A DNA stretch of 64,000 nt from Owenia fusiformis (taxonomy: Eukaryota; Annelida; Polychaeta; Sabellida; Oweniidae). Both the position numbers and the translations under genes were made by a program. Below the pieces are notes generated by a model. The model was not told where the DNA came from. It searched no databases and worked only from the letters and a program-made list of their open reading frames with translations. Shown piece after piece: positions 51,901 through 62,536 of this stretch; the stretch's first letter is position 1, and each line of letters opens with the position of its first letter. The DNA lies in assembly GCA_903813345.2 (NCBI GenBank), contig CAIIXF020000006.1:10856348-10920347 (forward strand), given 5' to 3'.

Positions 51901-54900
51901 TTTGAGTTTTGTAAGCTATAATAGATGAAATCGTATTATTACCACCTTGCAGGGCCTGTTCTAGGGGTTTTAGTACTAGTTGAGAAGGCATTTAAATTGC
52001 AATATTGACGTGAGCAATATTGTGTCGGGCGTTAATGACTTTAGTCGGGCAATAATGATATTATTCGCCCGGCTATGTTTCCCGGGAAAAGTGATATCGT
52101 TCAGTGCGTAAGATTTTCTATTTCAAATTTGCTATTTCAGCCCTGGGCATTAACGGTGGTAATAATGGTAATAACGTCATTTCTGCGGGCAATATAGTGA
52201 AATATTGGACCAAGGGCCGGCCCTTGGTCCAATATTTCACTATATTGCCCGCAGAAATGACGTTATTGTACTATTATGAAGATCGTGACATAAACAGCTG
52301 AATATGATTTGTAATAATGGTAATATATGACTCATGTCACTTATGACATCATCAATTAATTTGGAGTTGTTTTCTTCCGTCGCCTGTTCGTTGTTACTAA
52401 TTTCTTCCTTTGCCTCTTCATTACAATCATTTTCACTTTCATTGGCTTTCGCTATATTTTCCTTGCCCTATAGAGGCTCAAGCAAGAGCGTCTCTTGCGA
52501 AACCTGAAAACAAATATAGGCAGTTCACACATAGAGAGCTATCCATCTAGGGACCTTGACTTGACAGGAACTTACATGTAACCGTCCGCTAACATCTAAT
52601 GTAAAACTAATACAATGCGTTGCTGTCCATAAAAAAGCATGCAATACATACGTATCTGTCTAACGACCTTGCGATTGAAACCTTATTATCTACAATATTT
52701 ACCACATTTCTGTTCTGCATTTGTCATTTTATGGCTTGTTTATACACAGTTTACGTACAGTTAGTATTTTGAGTGGCTCTGAGGCACATATACTGAGAAA
52801 ACACGAAAAAGGACTAAAAATTATGAACTTCGAAATCTCAGCTGGGTAGGTTTACAGCTTATATTCTGCTTCTTGTAGACCACACGACAGATTTAACTCA
52901 ATCTTTATAACCATTCACATATGCATCACCGAATGGAACTAGTTGAAAAGGAAAGCTTATCTGTGAATCTTGCCTACAGGCGAAAAAGAGGACATGCTGT
53001 CTTTCCCGTCCGCCATTTTTTGTTATCGTTACCGCAAAATTTGGCCAATTGCCTTGTCGTATCTGTCATGCTATAACACCGTGCTGTTGGTGATGCTTTA
53101 TAATTTAGACCAAAACATTGAAGAACAAACGAACCTGTAAATCGTGAAAACAACGAACAAATATTCGGTTTTCACATATGTTCGGTAATTTTTCGTATTG
53201 AAACTTCCGGAACTTACAAGGAAATCATTCATTTTCTCGATCCATGATTTACCTCTTGGATGTTGTGGCAAATGCTCCATGGTTGACGGCACAAAGGTGA
53301 TATGGTTTCATTAAGATTCGGGTTCTAACCTTTAGAAGGTAAGTCAGACTCCCAAACGTCAGCTAACTCTTATATTTAGCATGTTAGCGACGCAGTCAGG
53401 CCTTGAAAAAAGTAGTACAAGAAGATCGTTTCAAGGTTTCATTGCACCAAGCTAGGTGCAACTTTCTGATACTAGGATCTATTGATATTTCTCAAATGTG
53501 AACTTTTATCAATTGTTTGTATATTTATCCTGGACAAATCAAATAACAGTAATTGGATAAATACATAGTTAAATATTAACTTTTCTAAATGAGGAGACAG
53601 TTTCAATATAAAGATGGTCTACAACAGTTATTCCATTATGGTCTAGTGGTTAGGATTCCTGGCTTTCACCCAGATGGCCCGGGTTCGATTCCCGGTAATG
53701 GAACACTTCTTTTTGTGCAATTTAAATATGGATACCTACCTTCAACATACTATATAGTGAACACCCATTCTCGATACATACTTCACTGACTTTGTATATA
53801 ATGACCTCTCTATAGTGAACACCTACCACAATGATCGCATTTTTGTGGCTCCATGGGTGGTCACTGTACACAGGACTTACTGTAGGATTCCTAGCTTTTT
53901 ACCATTTATTGGTAGCTTCCCTTTGAAATTTCTTTTTGGCATACCTGATGTACCTAAATCACCCTGCTATAGCATGACGGTTACGCCACTTGCAAATCGC
54001 CTTGACGCAACCGTCATGCTATAACACTGTGTAAATTTGATTGGTTGTTTCCCTGCATGCTTTTGACACTCAGTTTTGGCATGAGTATGCATAATGACCT
54101 TTCTTTCTCTAGAAAAATCAGACTATATGTTTGCAAATGATTTCAGTCTGAGATTAGGATTCCTGGCTTTCCTCCAGGTAGATTGGTAATGAAAGGTTTC
54201 TACTTCATTAAATATTTTCTTAGCATTGCATGTTTTATATATGTATACATTACAGGGTGGGCCAAAAAATTTTGCAACTTTTTTAAAAGGCTAAAAAGGT
54301 ATCAAAACATAAGGGTATTGCCATAAAAAATTATTCTCAGAAACTTAAGGATAGGCATATTTTACCAATTAAATGCTAAAGCTAAAACTGGCTTCAAATT
54401 TTTTTGTCAGATCTTTGAATATCAATGGTCAATTGTTCTTGTGTCCGAGATTTACCATTTTTCCTAGAAAATGTGACTTTCTATGATTTTATGTGATCAA
54501 CAATAACACATTCATAATGTTCACTAAATCTGCTACAATCTTGGATAACTATTTAAACAATGTCTACCTCAATGTCTAGTTTATATCAGTATCTAGTCAC
54601 TATGGTATTATGTTATATTGTATTTATTAATTATCTATTAAACAAATGTTCTATGCATCCCCTTTCACCTTCCGTATCGTTCTCAGCCATCGGGCAAAAG
54701 TCACTTTGGAATATCTGGAGGAGAATAAGCCTTGATTCATTAGTCCTGATGAATGGCTGCCAAATACCCCAGATGCAAACTCCTGTGACTATCACCATTG
54801 GGGGCACCTGGAGCAGCTTATTGCAGTTAATGGTAATCCCCCATCCACAAACTATTGTTAAACTAAAAGAAGTTCTGCAGGAGAAGTGGAGAGAACTACC

Positions 54901-57900
54901 ACAAGAATCGCTGGATCGCGCCATTCACCAGTTCTGCCCATGTCTCCTTGCGCGCTGTAGAGAAGGTGAAAGGTTGATGCATAAAATTTGTTTAATAAAT
55001 AATCAATAGATACATAATATCATAATGACTAGATACTGATATAAACTGTACTAGACATTGGTTGAACAGTTATCCAAGATTGTAACAGATTTAGTGAACA
55101 TAATGAATGTGTTATTGTTGATCACATAAATGTAACATTTTCTAGGAAAAACGGTAAATCTCGGACACATGAACAATAGACCATTGATATTCAAAGATCT
55201 GATAAAAAATATTTAAGTCCAGTTTAGCTTTAGTATTTAAATGGTAATATATGCCTATCCTTAAGTTTCTGTAAATAATTTTTTATGGCAATACCCTTAT
55301 GTTTTGATACTTTTCTAGCCTTTTAAAAAAGTTGCAAAATTTTTTGGCCCACCCTGTATGTAAGTTTATTTTATACATGTTATAGTTTTAAGCTTGATAA
55401 GTTCACTGTTTCATTCATTTGTTTAAAAATATTTTACAAACCCTATTGTTTGCAAGAGCATGTACATAATTAAAAACAAATATGTTTATTGGATATGTAT
55501 AAGTGAAACTACAATATTCTTCATTTGATTTGATTTTTATCACCCATGAAGGATTTCATGATGCTGTATTTCATAATTTTGAAGAAAGTGATCTTGCCCT
55601 TATTTTCAAATGTCTTATTTTCTAGGGATTAACAACAGAGTGTGCATACAGTTACCAGGCAACAGTTGACGTGGTGACATTTGAAGACATTGTTGTTGTA
55701 GACAATGGCAAACAGAATTCTGTTTCACTCATTAATGAAAACACTCAACAACTTCTCAGGTATACTCTGTCACTAACTCTAAATCATTAAAAGGAATCAT
55801 ACAATTCTTATGAATTCTGAGTTTTTCTTATGAATTTCAAGAATTTTTTGAATGATGAAATCATTATTTTAGAATCAGTGATGTAATAATTAAAGTTATC
55901 TCTGCATAATTCGCTGAAAAAAATAAAACACAGTGTTGTATGTGAAAAAAACTAGTCATCTGTGTTATAATGTTTATTTCTATAATAATTGGAAATTGAA
56001 TAATCTAGATAATAAACTTTTTTAAACTATCTTGTATTTTTCAGAATATTCGTTCCATGGACAGGAAAATCCACAAGTGTGACCTTAACAAACTGTACAG
56101 CAACTGTAAATGGCACCAAGTTCTCTGATTGTCCAGTTTCCATTGCAATTAGACCAAAGGCATTCCCAAATTGGGAGGGGATTCCCTTGGAAACAATTTC
56201 GAGGAATTGTTCCATGACATCAGATACTGGTTGCGTATTAGAAGAAAATAATCCTGTTCTTGACGTGTGGTACTATATTTCCATTCTCAAGACTGAACCA
56301 TTCAATGTGAGTGCTGCAGTTACATTGTCCATGATAGGTAAGTTTTAAAACTGTAATTAGGGAGTTATAGATTAACATAGATAGCCCATTTCCACATATT
56401 ACCAAGTATACATATTTTGTTATTGCACGAAGCGGTATTTCACCTAAGTTACAAGGTTTGCGATACACAATTAAAATGTAAATGGCCGAAGATAGGTAAT
56501 TTGAAACATAGTACTATGTTTTTAGACAACAAATTATAAAATTTGTAGACCAAATATCATTTGTTAAACTTTACAATAGTGACAACAAACATTTCTCATT
56601 CGATCTTCAATCTTCATAGAAATTACTAAGTAAGTGGTCAAACGCAACCAGTGATGTGATAAACAATGCCATGTGATGATGCATAAAATTGTTAAATTAC
56701 ACATTCTTCATCAATTTTGCTTATTGTAAATGTATGATATTACTCATTTTCTTGTGGTATAGATTGTAGCTCTCATTGCTGGATCATGCCTCAAGATTCA
56801 CTGCCCAATCAGCACTCCCCCCCCCCATTACAGTGGCTACACAATGTCCTCTGAAATGTATAACAGTTCTTAGTGTTGACATATAAATGCCATACAAGCC
56901 ACCACATGGTTTTTATCTTATAATTAGGATTTCATTTTTATCATAAATTATACCATAAAATTTCATGGTCTTGATTTTATGTTAATCTCATTTTTTTCTC
57001 TTCCTGCTGTAAGTAAATCAGTGAAACCATGGTTCATATTGTTAAGTTCCCTTCAGTTTGTATTCCCATCGGGAAAGTGAAACAAAGTACAAAATATTAT
57101 AGATACGAATTCAAGCTAAAAATGTCAAATCTCACAGCATTCTAATGTCATGCCCTTTTCCAAATACATAAGGTTTGACTTGTTAATTGAAAATGCCCAG
57201 AGTTCTGCTTTTTCAATTATTCTGAAAAACTTTCTACTTTCTCAATTCATAGGAAATGGAGTATTGCAAAATGACAATTCTGTGTCTAATTTTCAGAATG
57301 TTCCCAACCCATTGGTCAACTTTTTGACAACACTCAACTCCAAGATGCCAAAGATGTAGAAGTCAATGACAATGCCACCACTGACCATCCTACAATAGAG
57401 GAAGACAGTGAAATAATCCAAGATACAGATATGGGGTCGCAAAATTCCAATTCATTAAATGAATCCATCATCATATCCAAATCCCCTGAGGCTGGGAGTT
57501 ACTTCAATAGTGAGGGTGTGAGTGGGAGACAGGTCTGTGAGAGAGACAGTGCAAGCAAAGTTTGTGATTTGCAGAAAAGATGTGACAATGCGACAATGTT
57601 AATGAGGTAATTAGGTCTTTTATAATTTGTTTTGTAAATCAACAATGTGAAACGAAGTCATTGCACAAATCTGGTCAATTTCAGTCAGGAATATCCATTT
57701 ATTACCAGGTGTTCATTGTGTGTTTATAGAGATATTAGAGATAGAGATATTCATTAAATGGGCCCAGATCCTTTTTCTAACTCTATCAATTTTTACAGAA
57801 AAGAAAAATTTGTCATAAAGTTCATTGATGGTGCAAGTAACAGGCTGTTATGGTTTTTGAAGAGCCACAAAAATACAATGTAATCACTTATGTTTGTATT

Positions 57901-59976
57901 CTCTTGCACATAACATGGGTTTTCACTAATAACATCTTTTTGTAATGCCAAGATGAAGAGGGCATGGTACAATAGTGCATAAAATGTAAGTAGCCTAATG
58001 TTTAATGACTTATATATTTTGTGATATTACAGAGAGACGAATCAAGGTGGTTACTTTCAGTCTCGCTACAGACTAGATAGTGTTTACCCTGACCTTCTGG
58101 AATTAACAGATTCAGAGCCATCTATCCTTGCCCTAGAGACCCAAGAATCAAGTATAGGTGGCACTTTGAGGATAGAGCTTAAGATTGAAGAATATTTTGC
58201 TGTAAGTAGCGTTGCACTCAAAGGCAGGGTATTGATATCAATATTTGAGGCACAAAAGTAATTATTTTCTAAAAAATATCAAAATTAAAGTCATTTCAAT
58301 TATGTTTTAATGAAGAGGAGGTGAACTGCTGTATAGAGACTTTGGAAGTTTTGAACACTTTAAAAGATATAAATTGAATAAATGATATTTTGGAATTGCT
58401 TTTGTATGAAATAATGCTTCAAGTACCATACAATGCAATAAGATAAAAAATATGACTCAAGGTTACTTATATGACCCAACTACCAGTAGGCAAAATTTAT
58501 AGTAACATCACATGTCTCAGTCAACAAACAAATAAACCAATATGCAAACAGCTCAGATAGGCAAACAAACAATCCAGCAGCATCATTGTTTTAGAACTCA
58601 TCTGCAGAGAATGTGAGTGTTAAGGCCTGCATCCAGAAAGACAGAATACCTGTGAAGAATGGAGAGTTTTACTGTAGGGAGAATTCAGGGAGAATCAGAA
58701 TTAATTCTACTTCGGGAGCTAGTGGCTCACTCTATATTCCATATCCAGAACCAGGAAAATGGTACATCGTCATGGAGAGGAGCTGTTATCATGGCAACAA
58801 CAGGTAAGTTAGCATAGTGTGCCTAGAGTTGAGAGTTCGCAAATAATGTAAATATATCAATGCTCTCCCTCATACCACTGCATCATAATTTCAATGTTTG
58901 TTTATAATGTGTGAAAACAACTTATCTGGAGCCTGTTTCAAGAAAAAATGGAAGATTCATTTGATAGCTCAGCACTATTACTGTATCTAAGTGTGTTAAA
59001 CATAGCATAGCGCAAAATCAACTTATTTTGTGGGATGTATTGTGCATTTCAGTGATGTGACCCAACCATGCATACAAAATAGCACTATAGTCAGGTTCAG
59101 AGTTGATGTCCAAGTGTGTTATGACAATGGGTGCTCTAAATATGGTTACTGCTACATCTACAGAAGTGGAGTTTTCCCATTCTCTTCATGTAGCTGTTCC
59201 TCAGGTGGGTGTGGCATTTTCCCATTTTAGAGAGATTAACCCTCCATTGTACCAAGTCCCTATCTTCACAGAGAGGTTCTATTTTATTGGTCTATGATGA
59301 CATTGGTCTTATTGTATCATAATCACTGATTGGTTGAAAACATTTATTGATCATGTTATTAATAGAAAATAAAATGGACAATTTGAAATTTTATGAACAA
59401 TTTCTTTTCAGTGTGATTTCAATGGCAATGTATAACTACCAACTCACATCTGGTTTATTAAAACATATGGAGGAGTTGTATGGGACCACATTTCAAAAAT
59501 TTTAAAAAGACCAAAGGATTGCTCAGAATTTTCTCACCCCCTGTCAATTTCAGATTTGCCTATGTTGCAGATTAAAGGATTGCTCAGAATTTTCTCACCT
59601 CCTGTCAATTTCAGATTTGCCTATGTTGCAGATTAAAGGATTGCTCAGAATTTTCTCACCCCCTGTCAATTTCAGATTTGCCTATGTTGCCTCCCTTTTC
59701 GAATAACAAACATTTAATGTGAAGAAATCTTTTTTTCCTCATTTTTCCTGTCATCATTTTGGTCATAAAAATGTGTAATTAACTCTTTCTATTCTAGGCT
59801 GGAGAGGCTATGGATGCACCGATGGAAAGTATGCCAGAGAACCAAACCGCCAACTTCTTGGAACATTACTGTTAACCCTTAGCAACCTATTCTTCATCCC
59901 AGCTATATGCCTGTCTGTGTATCGGAGATTCTATGTAGAAGCATTTGTATACATGTTTAACATGTTTTTCTCAACA
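39943..59976 (+). CDS. PGAP6: TMEM8/PGAP6-family membrane protein, 10 exons, 3' end beyond window
   Basis: Proposed exons: 39943-40021, 47795-48098, 49283-49484, 55626-55759, 56045-56337, 57297-57606, 58033-58201, 58595-58803, 59053-59204, 59798-59976. They are phase-consistent, 2,031 nt, 677 residues so far. Exon 1 encodes a hydrophobic signal peptide ([13 protein letters not shown]). Family motifs in order are [41 protein letters not shown], the Cys-rich EGF-like GYCYIY...CSCSSGWRGYGC, then [21 protein letters not shown] and [13 protein letters not shown], the first two membrane segments. Known role: PGAP6 is a GPI-specific phospholipase A2 of the CREST superfamily. The catalytic multi-pass part lies to the right of 64000. 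The exon 1 to exon 2 junction is the weakest: exon 2 could instead start at 47817 or 47882. TMEM8B is the alternative orthologue. Confidence 0.85.
41002..41840. repeat. Tandem array of units of about 170 bp, left arm
   Basis: Units begin near 41002, 41174, 41347, 41518 and 41680. They share ggggtgaccatatctcac, atggagcatatgtatctc, tactcttgctttgtcata and gcttctgacgtccca. The later units are more diverged. The mirror array lies at about 45050-45950. Confidence 0.85.
42420..44036. mobile_element. Nested DNA element with CAGGGTTCGTAC ends, 1,617 bp
   Basis: It begins CAGGGTTCGTACACC and ends GTACGAACCCTG. TTTCA lies immediately outside both ends (42415-42419 and 44037-44041). The subterminal regions repeat aatttccctgacatttcc many times in both orientations. 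It has split the centre of the larger palindromic element, so it is the younger insertion. The end sequence resembles hAT elements, but a 5-bp rather than 8-bp duplication leaves the family open. No transposase was seen. Confidence 0.7.
45050..45950. repeat. Tandem array of units of about 170 bp, right arm
   Basis: The reverse-complement counterpart of the array at 41002-41840. Clear unit borders fall at the gatatggtcacccctggga motif near 45415, 45590 and 45765, with a final variant at about 45930. Confidence 0.85.
46500..46745 (+). promoter_or_regulatory. Candidate internal promoter with ZNF143- and YY1-like motifs
   Basis: A locally GC-richer stretch directly after the 6-kb element contains CTCCCAGAATGCAACATG (ZNF143/STAF-like), CCCGCCATTTTGAAA, an inverted copy GTTGCATGCTGGGAGTC and AAACATGGCGATTC (YY1-like). 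The ATG at about 46711 opens ten full codons and then reaches a possible GTAGGG donor. Its phase would join exon 2 at 47817, which would give a PGAP6 isoform without a signal peptide. This is inference only. Confidence 0.35.
48310..48550 (+). other. Unidentified open frame with poly(A) signal inside a PGAP6 intron
   Basis: A pyrimidine-rich stretch ending ttgtttaag is followed by an open frame of about 51 codons ([15 protein letters not shown]... to FESWA, stop at 48463-48465). AATAAA follows at 48545-48550. The phase does not fit the PGAP6 exon before it, so it is not part of that reading frame. It could be a terminal exon of a nested transcript or an old retrocopy fragment. I do not recognise the protein. 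Confidence 0.3.
48551..50383. other. PGAP6 introns 2 and 3 (part), little recognised
   Basis: Apart from PGAP6 exon 3 (49283-49484) and the TGTCACCA repeat at 49556-49660, this stretch is AT-rich intron without clear features. Confidence 0.45.
49556..49660. repeat. Interspersed TGTCACCA-family repeat, copy 3
   Basis: It contains tgtcaccaccagaagtgaca, gttatagtctccaactttt and tctgtaacaaatgacaggtg. It is reverse-oriented relative to the copy at 25990-26085. Confidence 0.5.
50384..50455 (+). tRNA. tRNA-Glu (UUC)
   Basis: A complete 72-nt cloverleaf. The acceptor TCCATTA pairs with TAATGGA, the discriminator is A, box A is TGGTCTAGTGGTTAGGA, the anticodon stem-loop is CCTGG-CTTTCAC-CCAGG with anticodon TTC, and box B is GGTTCGATTCC. 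A T5 terminator follows within about 10 nt. It lies in PGAP6 intron 3, same strand. Confidence 0.95.
50852..53415. mobile_element. 2.56-kb element with terminal inverted repeats of about 130 bp
   Basis: The left end begins CTACTTTTTTCAAGGCC and the region to about 50985 is the reverse complement of about 53280-53415. TA lies at both borders. Further inverted pairs occur inside, for example gtgttatagcatgacagata at about 51352 and its complement near 53058, and the 98-bp perfect palindrome. No transposase was recognised. It sits between two tRNA-Glu genes in PGAP6 intron 3. Confidence 0.75.
52170..52267. repeat. 98-bp perfect palindrome without spacer
   Basis: Two 49-bp arms are exact reverse complements and meet at AAGGGCC/GGCCCTT with no intervening base. 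The outer ends are AATAACGTCATTTCTGC and its complement. It lies inside the 2.56-kb inverted-repeat element. Confidence 0.95.
53632..53703 (+). tRNA. tRNA-Glu (UUC), second copy with an anticodon-stem mismatch
   Basis: It is nearly identical to the gene at 50384-50455, same strand and length, and followed by a T5 run. Two substitutions change CCAGGCGG to CCAGATGG, giving a C-A mismatch at the outer pair of the anticodon stem. Both promoter boxes are intact. It may be functional or at the start of decay. Confidence 0.9.
53973..54027. repeat. Small inverted repeat with TATAGCATGACGGTTACGC arms
   Basis: ctatagcatgacggttacgcc and its near complement gacgcaaccgtcatgctata are separated by about 15 bp. 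The same tatagcatgac core occurs inside the 2.56-kb element, which suggests a related small hairpin element. Confidence 0.5.
54150..54193 (+). pseudogene. Truncated tRNA-Glu remnant
   Basis: It contains gattaggattcctggcttt, then a shortened anticodon 3' side and gattggtaatg. This matches the core of the two tRNA-Glu genes upstream but lacks most of the acceptor and T arms. Confidence 0.6.
54253..55356 (+). mobile_element. Tc1/mariner-like element with transposase remnant, 1,104 bp
   Basis: TA flanks both sides. The ends are CAGGGTGGGCCAAAAAATT and its complement, and the terminal inverted repeats run about 360 bp. The central 400 bp on the plus strand keep broken pieces of a mariner-type transposase. 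One frame shows a [19 protein letters not shown]-like end of the catalytic domain. Another frame shows [20 protein letters not shown]. The frames differ, so the gene is frameshifted, and it lacks the DNA-binding half. It lies in PGAP6 intron 3. Confidence 0.8.
59513..59692. repeat. 61-bp tandem triplication in PGAP6 intron 9
   Basis: Copies start at 59513, 59574 and 59635, with the last slightly incomplete. The unit begins aaaggattgctcagaatttt and includes ttcagatttgcctatgttgc. Near-identity suggests recent origin. Confidence 0.9.
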
Positions 59977-60050
59977 GTGAGTAAATACGAATTACTATAT
60001 ACAATTTTTGAATCAAAATATCAACATTTTGATGTGGATATTATGAGGTT

Positions 60051-60184
60051 ATATAATGGTTGATTCCGTATATCGTGTTTATACTCAAGTAAGTATATGA
60101 TATATTCACGAGTGACCGAAGGGAACAAGTGAATATATCATATACTCACGAGAGTATAACGATATACAGAATCAACCATTATAT
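60051..60184. repeat. Imperfect 134-bp palindrome
   Basis: The arms atataatggttgattc and gaatcaaccattatat continue inward through cgtatatcg/cgatatac and agtatatgatatattcac with its complement. It lies directly beyond PGAP6 exon 10. Confidence 0.85.
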
Positions 60185-60191
60185 GATCTTA

Positions 60192-60402
60192 TTATCCCAC
60201 CCTAATCTTTAATCAATAAAAGATTAATCTAAATTCAGCAGTTGTATATCAAGTCGAAGAGTTGTATACGCTGCCCAGGAGTTGTATACGCTATCCAGGA
60301 GTTGTATATCGTTCTCAAGAGTTGTATACGATTAGTGTTGGTTTTATATTGCAGTTATACAATGCTATTATACAATCATATAAAGCACTTAGGGTGGGAT
60401 AA
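60192..60402. repeat. 20-bp tandem array within an inverted pair
   Basis: Five head-to-tail 20-bp units (60241-60340) each begin gttgtata[tc]. The array is bracketed by ttatcccaccctaa at 60192-60205 and its reverse complement at 60389-60402. Together they look like a small transposon with an internal minisatellite. Confidence 0.75.
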
Positions 60403-60777
60403 GACCACTTATAGTACACAGAGTATGTACCAAATCAAACATGACAGTTGAATGTGCGGGTTAATGTACAAAACGTTAACGTATCTCAGGTAACTTTACC
60501 CCCGCGTTACAGACATTTACATACAAAAATATCTAGACACTAGACCCGATCTTTCTGAAACAATGAAAACATGTTTGCTGAAATAGCATCATCCTCGTGT
60601 TGTACTTTACCCCGAGCGTTCAACTGTCACGCTTAATTTGGTACACACCCTGTGTTTAATATGAAAGTTAAATGGCATCCATTTTTTGAATACTGATGAT
60701 ATTTGACATATTTGAATATGTATGTTAAAAAAAACAAAAAAATAAAATAAAAAATAACAGCATCACACTTCAACTGT

Positions 60778-60849
60778 AGCCTCCAATGAGGATTGAACTC
60801 ATGACCCCTGGTTTACAAGACCAGTGCTCTGCCACTGAGCTATAGAGGC
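60778..60849 (-). tRNA. tRNA-Thr (UGU)
   Basis: On the minus strand the acceptor GCCTCTA faces TGGAGGC, which pair with one G-U type position. Box A is TAGCTCAGTGGCAGAGCA, the anticodon loop CTTGTAA carries TGT, and box B is GAGTTCAATCC. A T6 run follows downstream. It lies antisense inside the last visible PGAP6 intron. Confidence 0.93.
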
Positions 60850-61035
60850 TTGGATGGACCAACTGGATTTTAATTGTGTGATAGCTATTAAAAAGATGCA
60901 ACAAATCTTGATCTGCACAGATGTTGTTCCTTTACATTATCAATTATATTTTCTTTACAATCAATATTTTAATAGTTAATAGATTTTCTAGTTCTATATC
61001 ATACGAACATGCTAAAAGGCATCAATACAATCGTT

Positions 61036-61056
61036 TGTTGAAACCTCACTCAGGTT
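61036..61056 (+). pseudogene. 3' remnant of a tRNA-Thr-like gene
   Basis: ttgaaacctcactcagg followed by tttggcaaacatgtacatgt closely matches the T-arm and 3' flank of the split tRNA-Thr gene at 63660-63715. It is therefore the leftover of a duplicated tRNA unit. Confidence 0.45.
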
Positions 61057-61608
61057 TGGCAAACATGTACATGTCAAAGTTGAACTTGGTTTTTGGTTTA
61101 AAAAAATTGCATCGGTTTATATGTTTTTCTAAAGTTATTCTTTTCTTTTGTATAATTTTACTGTTTTTAATTAAATGCTATACATGTAGTTACGAAATTA
61201 AACATATCAAAATCTATTCCGACTATAAATTACTTGTAATGCTTCAGATATTAGAAATTTTTGACAGTAGTACTGAACACAGTGTGTTATAATATCATGA
61301 TCACTTTCAGGTCTGCATCTGGAGTCTTCCTTTCTAAATATCAAATGTTGAAACTTAATATAAATCTATTATTTTCTCCCTGTCTTTGAACTCTATGCTG
61401 GAGAGGTACATTAGTCACATTTGATAATTCGATAAATCAAAAAATTAAAGTGACTTTCATTAGTGTTCTGTATCTATCCCTACCAAAATTACATTGCCAT
61501 CATTTTATCCATCCATCCATGAACAAAACGTTATATTGGTCTATTCATGCCATGGAGTATTTTAGAATACTAATTTTGAATTAAAAAATAAAAATAGCAT
61601 TTGGCTAT

Positions 61609-61680
61609 AGCCTCCAATGAGGATTGAACTCGTGACCCCTGGTTTACAAGACCAGTGCTCTGCCACTGAGCTATAGAGGC
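61609..61680 (-). tRNA. tRNA-Thr (UGU), second copy
   Basis: It differs from the gene at 60778-60849 by one base in the T arm (GGTCACGAGTTCAATCC). The 5' flank is shared (gaggcttggatg) and an oligo-T run follows on the minus strand. The two genes are tandem duplicates about 830 bp apart. Confidence 0.93.
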
Positions 61681-62536
61681 TTGGATGAAACATTCCAGAT
61701 TTTTATCTGATATAATTGAAAAATTAAATTCTAAATGCAACAGGTCTTCACAGATGAGTTTTCTTTCCAGTATTGATGATTTTATCTTAAAATCAATATA
61801 TTTTTATAGAAAGCATTTCATGTTTTTTTCATATGATCATGCTTTTAGGCTGATCAACTATCAATATGGTCCAAAAAGACAAATATAACCATGCAGTTTT
61901 CAAAACATTGAGGCTAGATAGATGAGAACTGCTTCTCTATATATTTGTGAAATTAATCAAAAATGAAGTTCTTTCAATATCAATGTCATGTCATTTAAAT
62001 TATTAAAGGCAGAATCTATTCATTGCAATCTCAAATACAATATCTCCCAAAAGATACAAGATATGCTATAAATTGATGAAGTTATCATGGATTCAAAGTG
62101 CAAAAATTGGTGAAAATTGATTAAATTTTCCCAAATAATAAGAACATTCTTATAGAAAAATAATACATTATTGTAAAAATCTTTAGTTTTCCTGAAATAA
62201 AGTGTGCACTTTGGGGATTTTTAGAAAATAGACATGACAAGGAATGACATGAGCCAGAAATATTCCAAAATTGAAATTTTTTTTCGTTGGCCTGCTTGCT
62301 AGATCTGATTCTCTCTTTAATTTATTATCTGGGTTTATTAGATCTGTTGTCGTGACATAAGAGATTTATGACATATTTTCTAAAAAGGCATAGTAGTCAG
62401 ATACAATCCCTCCCTGAGAACTCTAAATGCATCTTATTACCTGGTATATATCATATGTACCATCTGTGTTCATAAAAATCAATCGAAATAAAACACATCA
62501 TAACAAAAAAGCCTCTAAAACCAATTAGACAGAAAA

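Noticed and set aside
54560-55009. 149-residue open frame as an intact gene
   Set aside because: Only its second part resembles a mariner transposase tail. The rest lies in terminal inverted repeat sequence, and the catalytic-end motif falls in another frame, so it is a decayed element.
60241-60340. CRISPR-like 20-bp periodic array
   Set aside because: Units are head-to-tail without spacers, in a eukaryotic intron.
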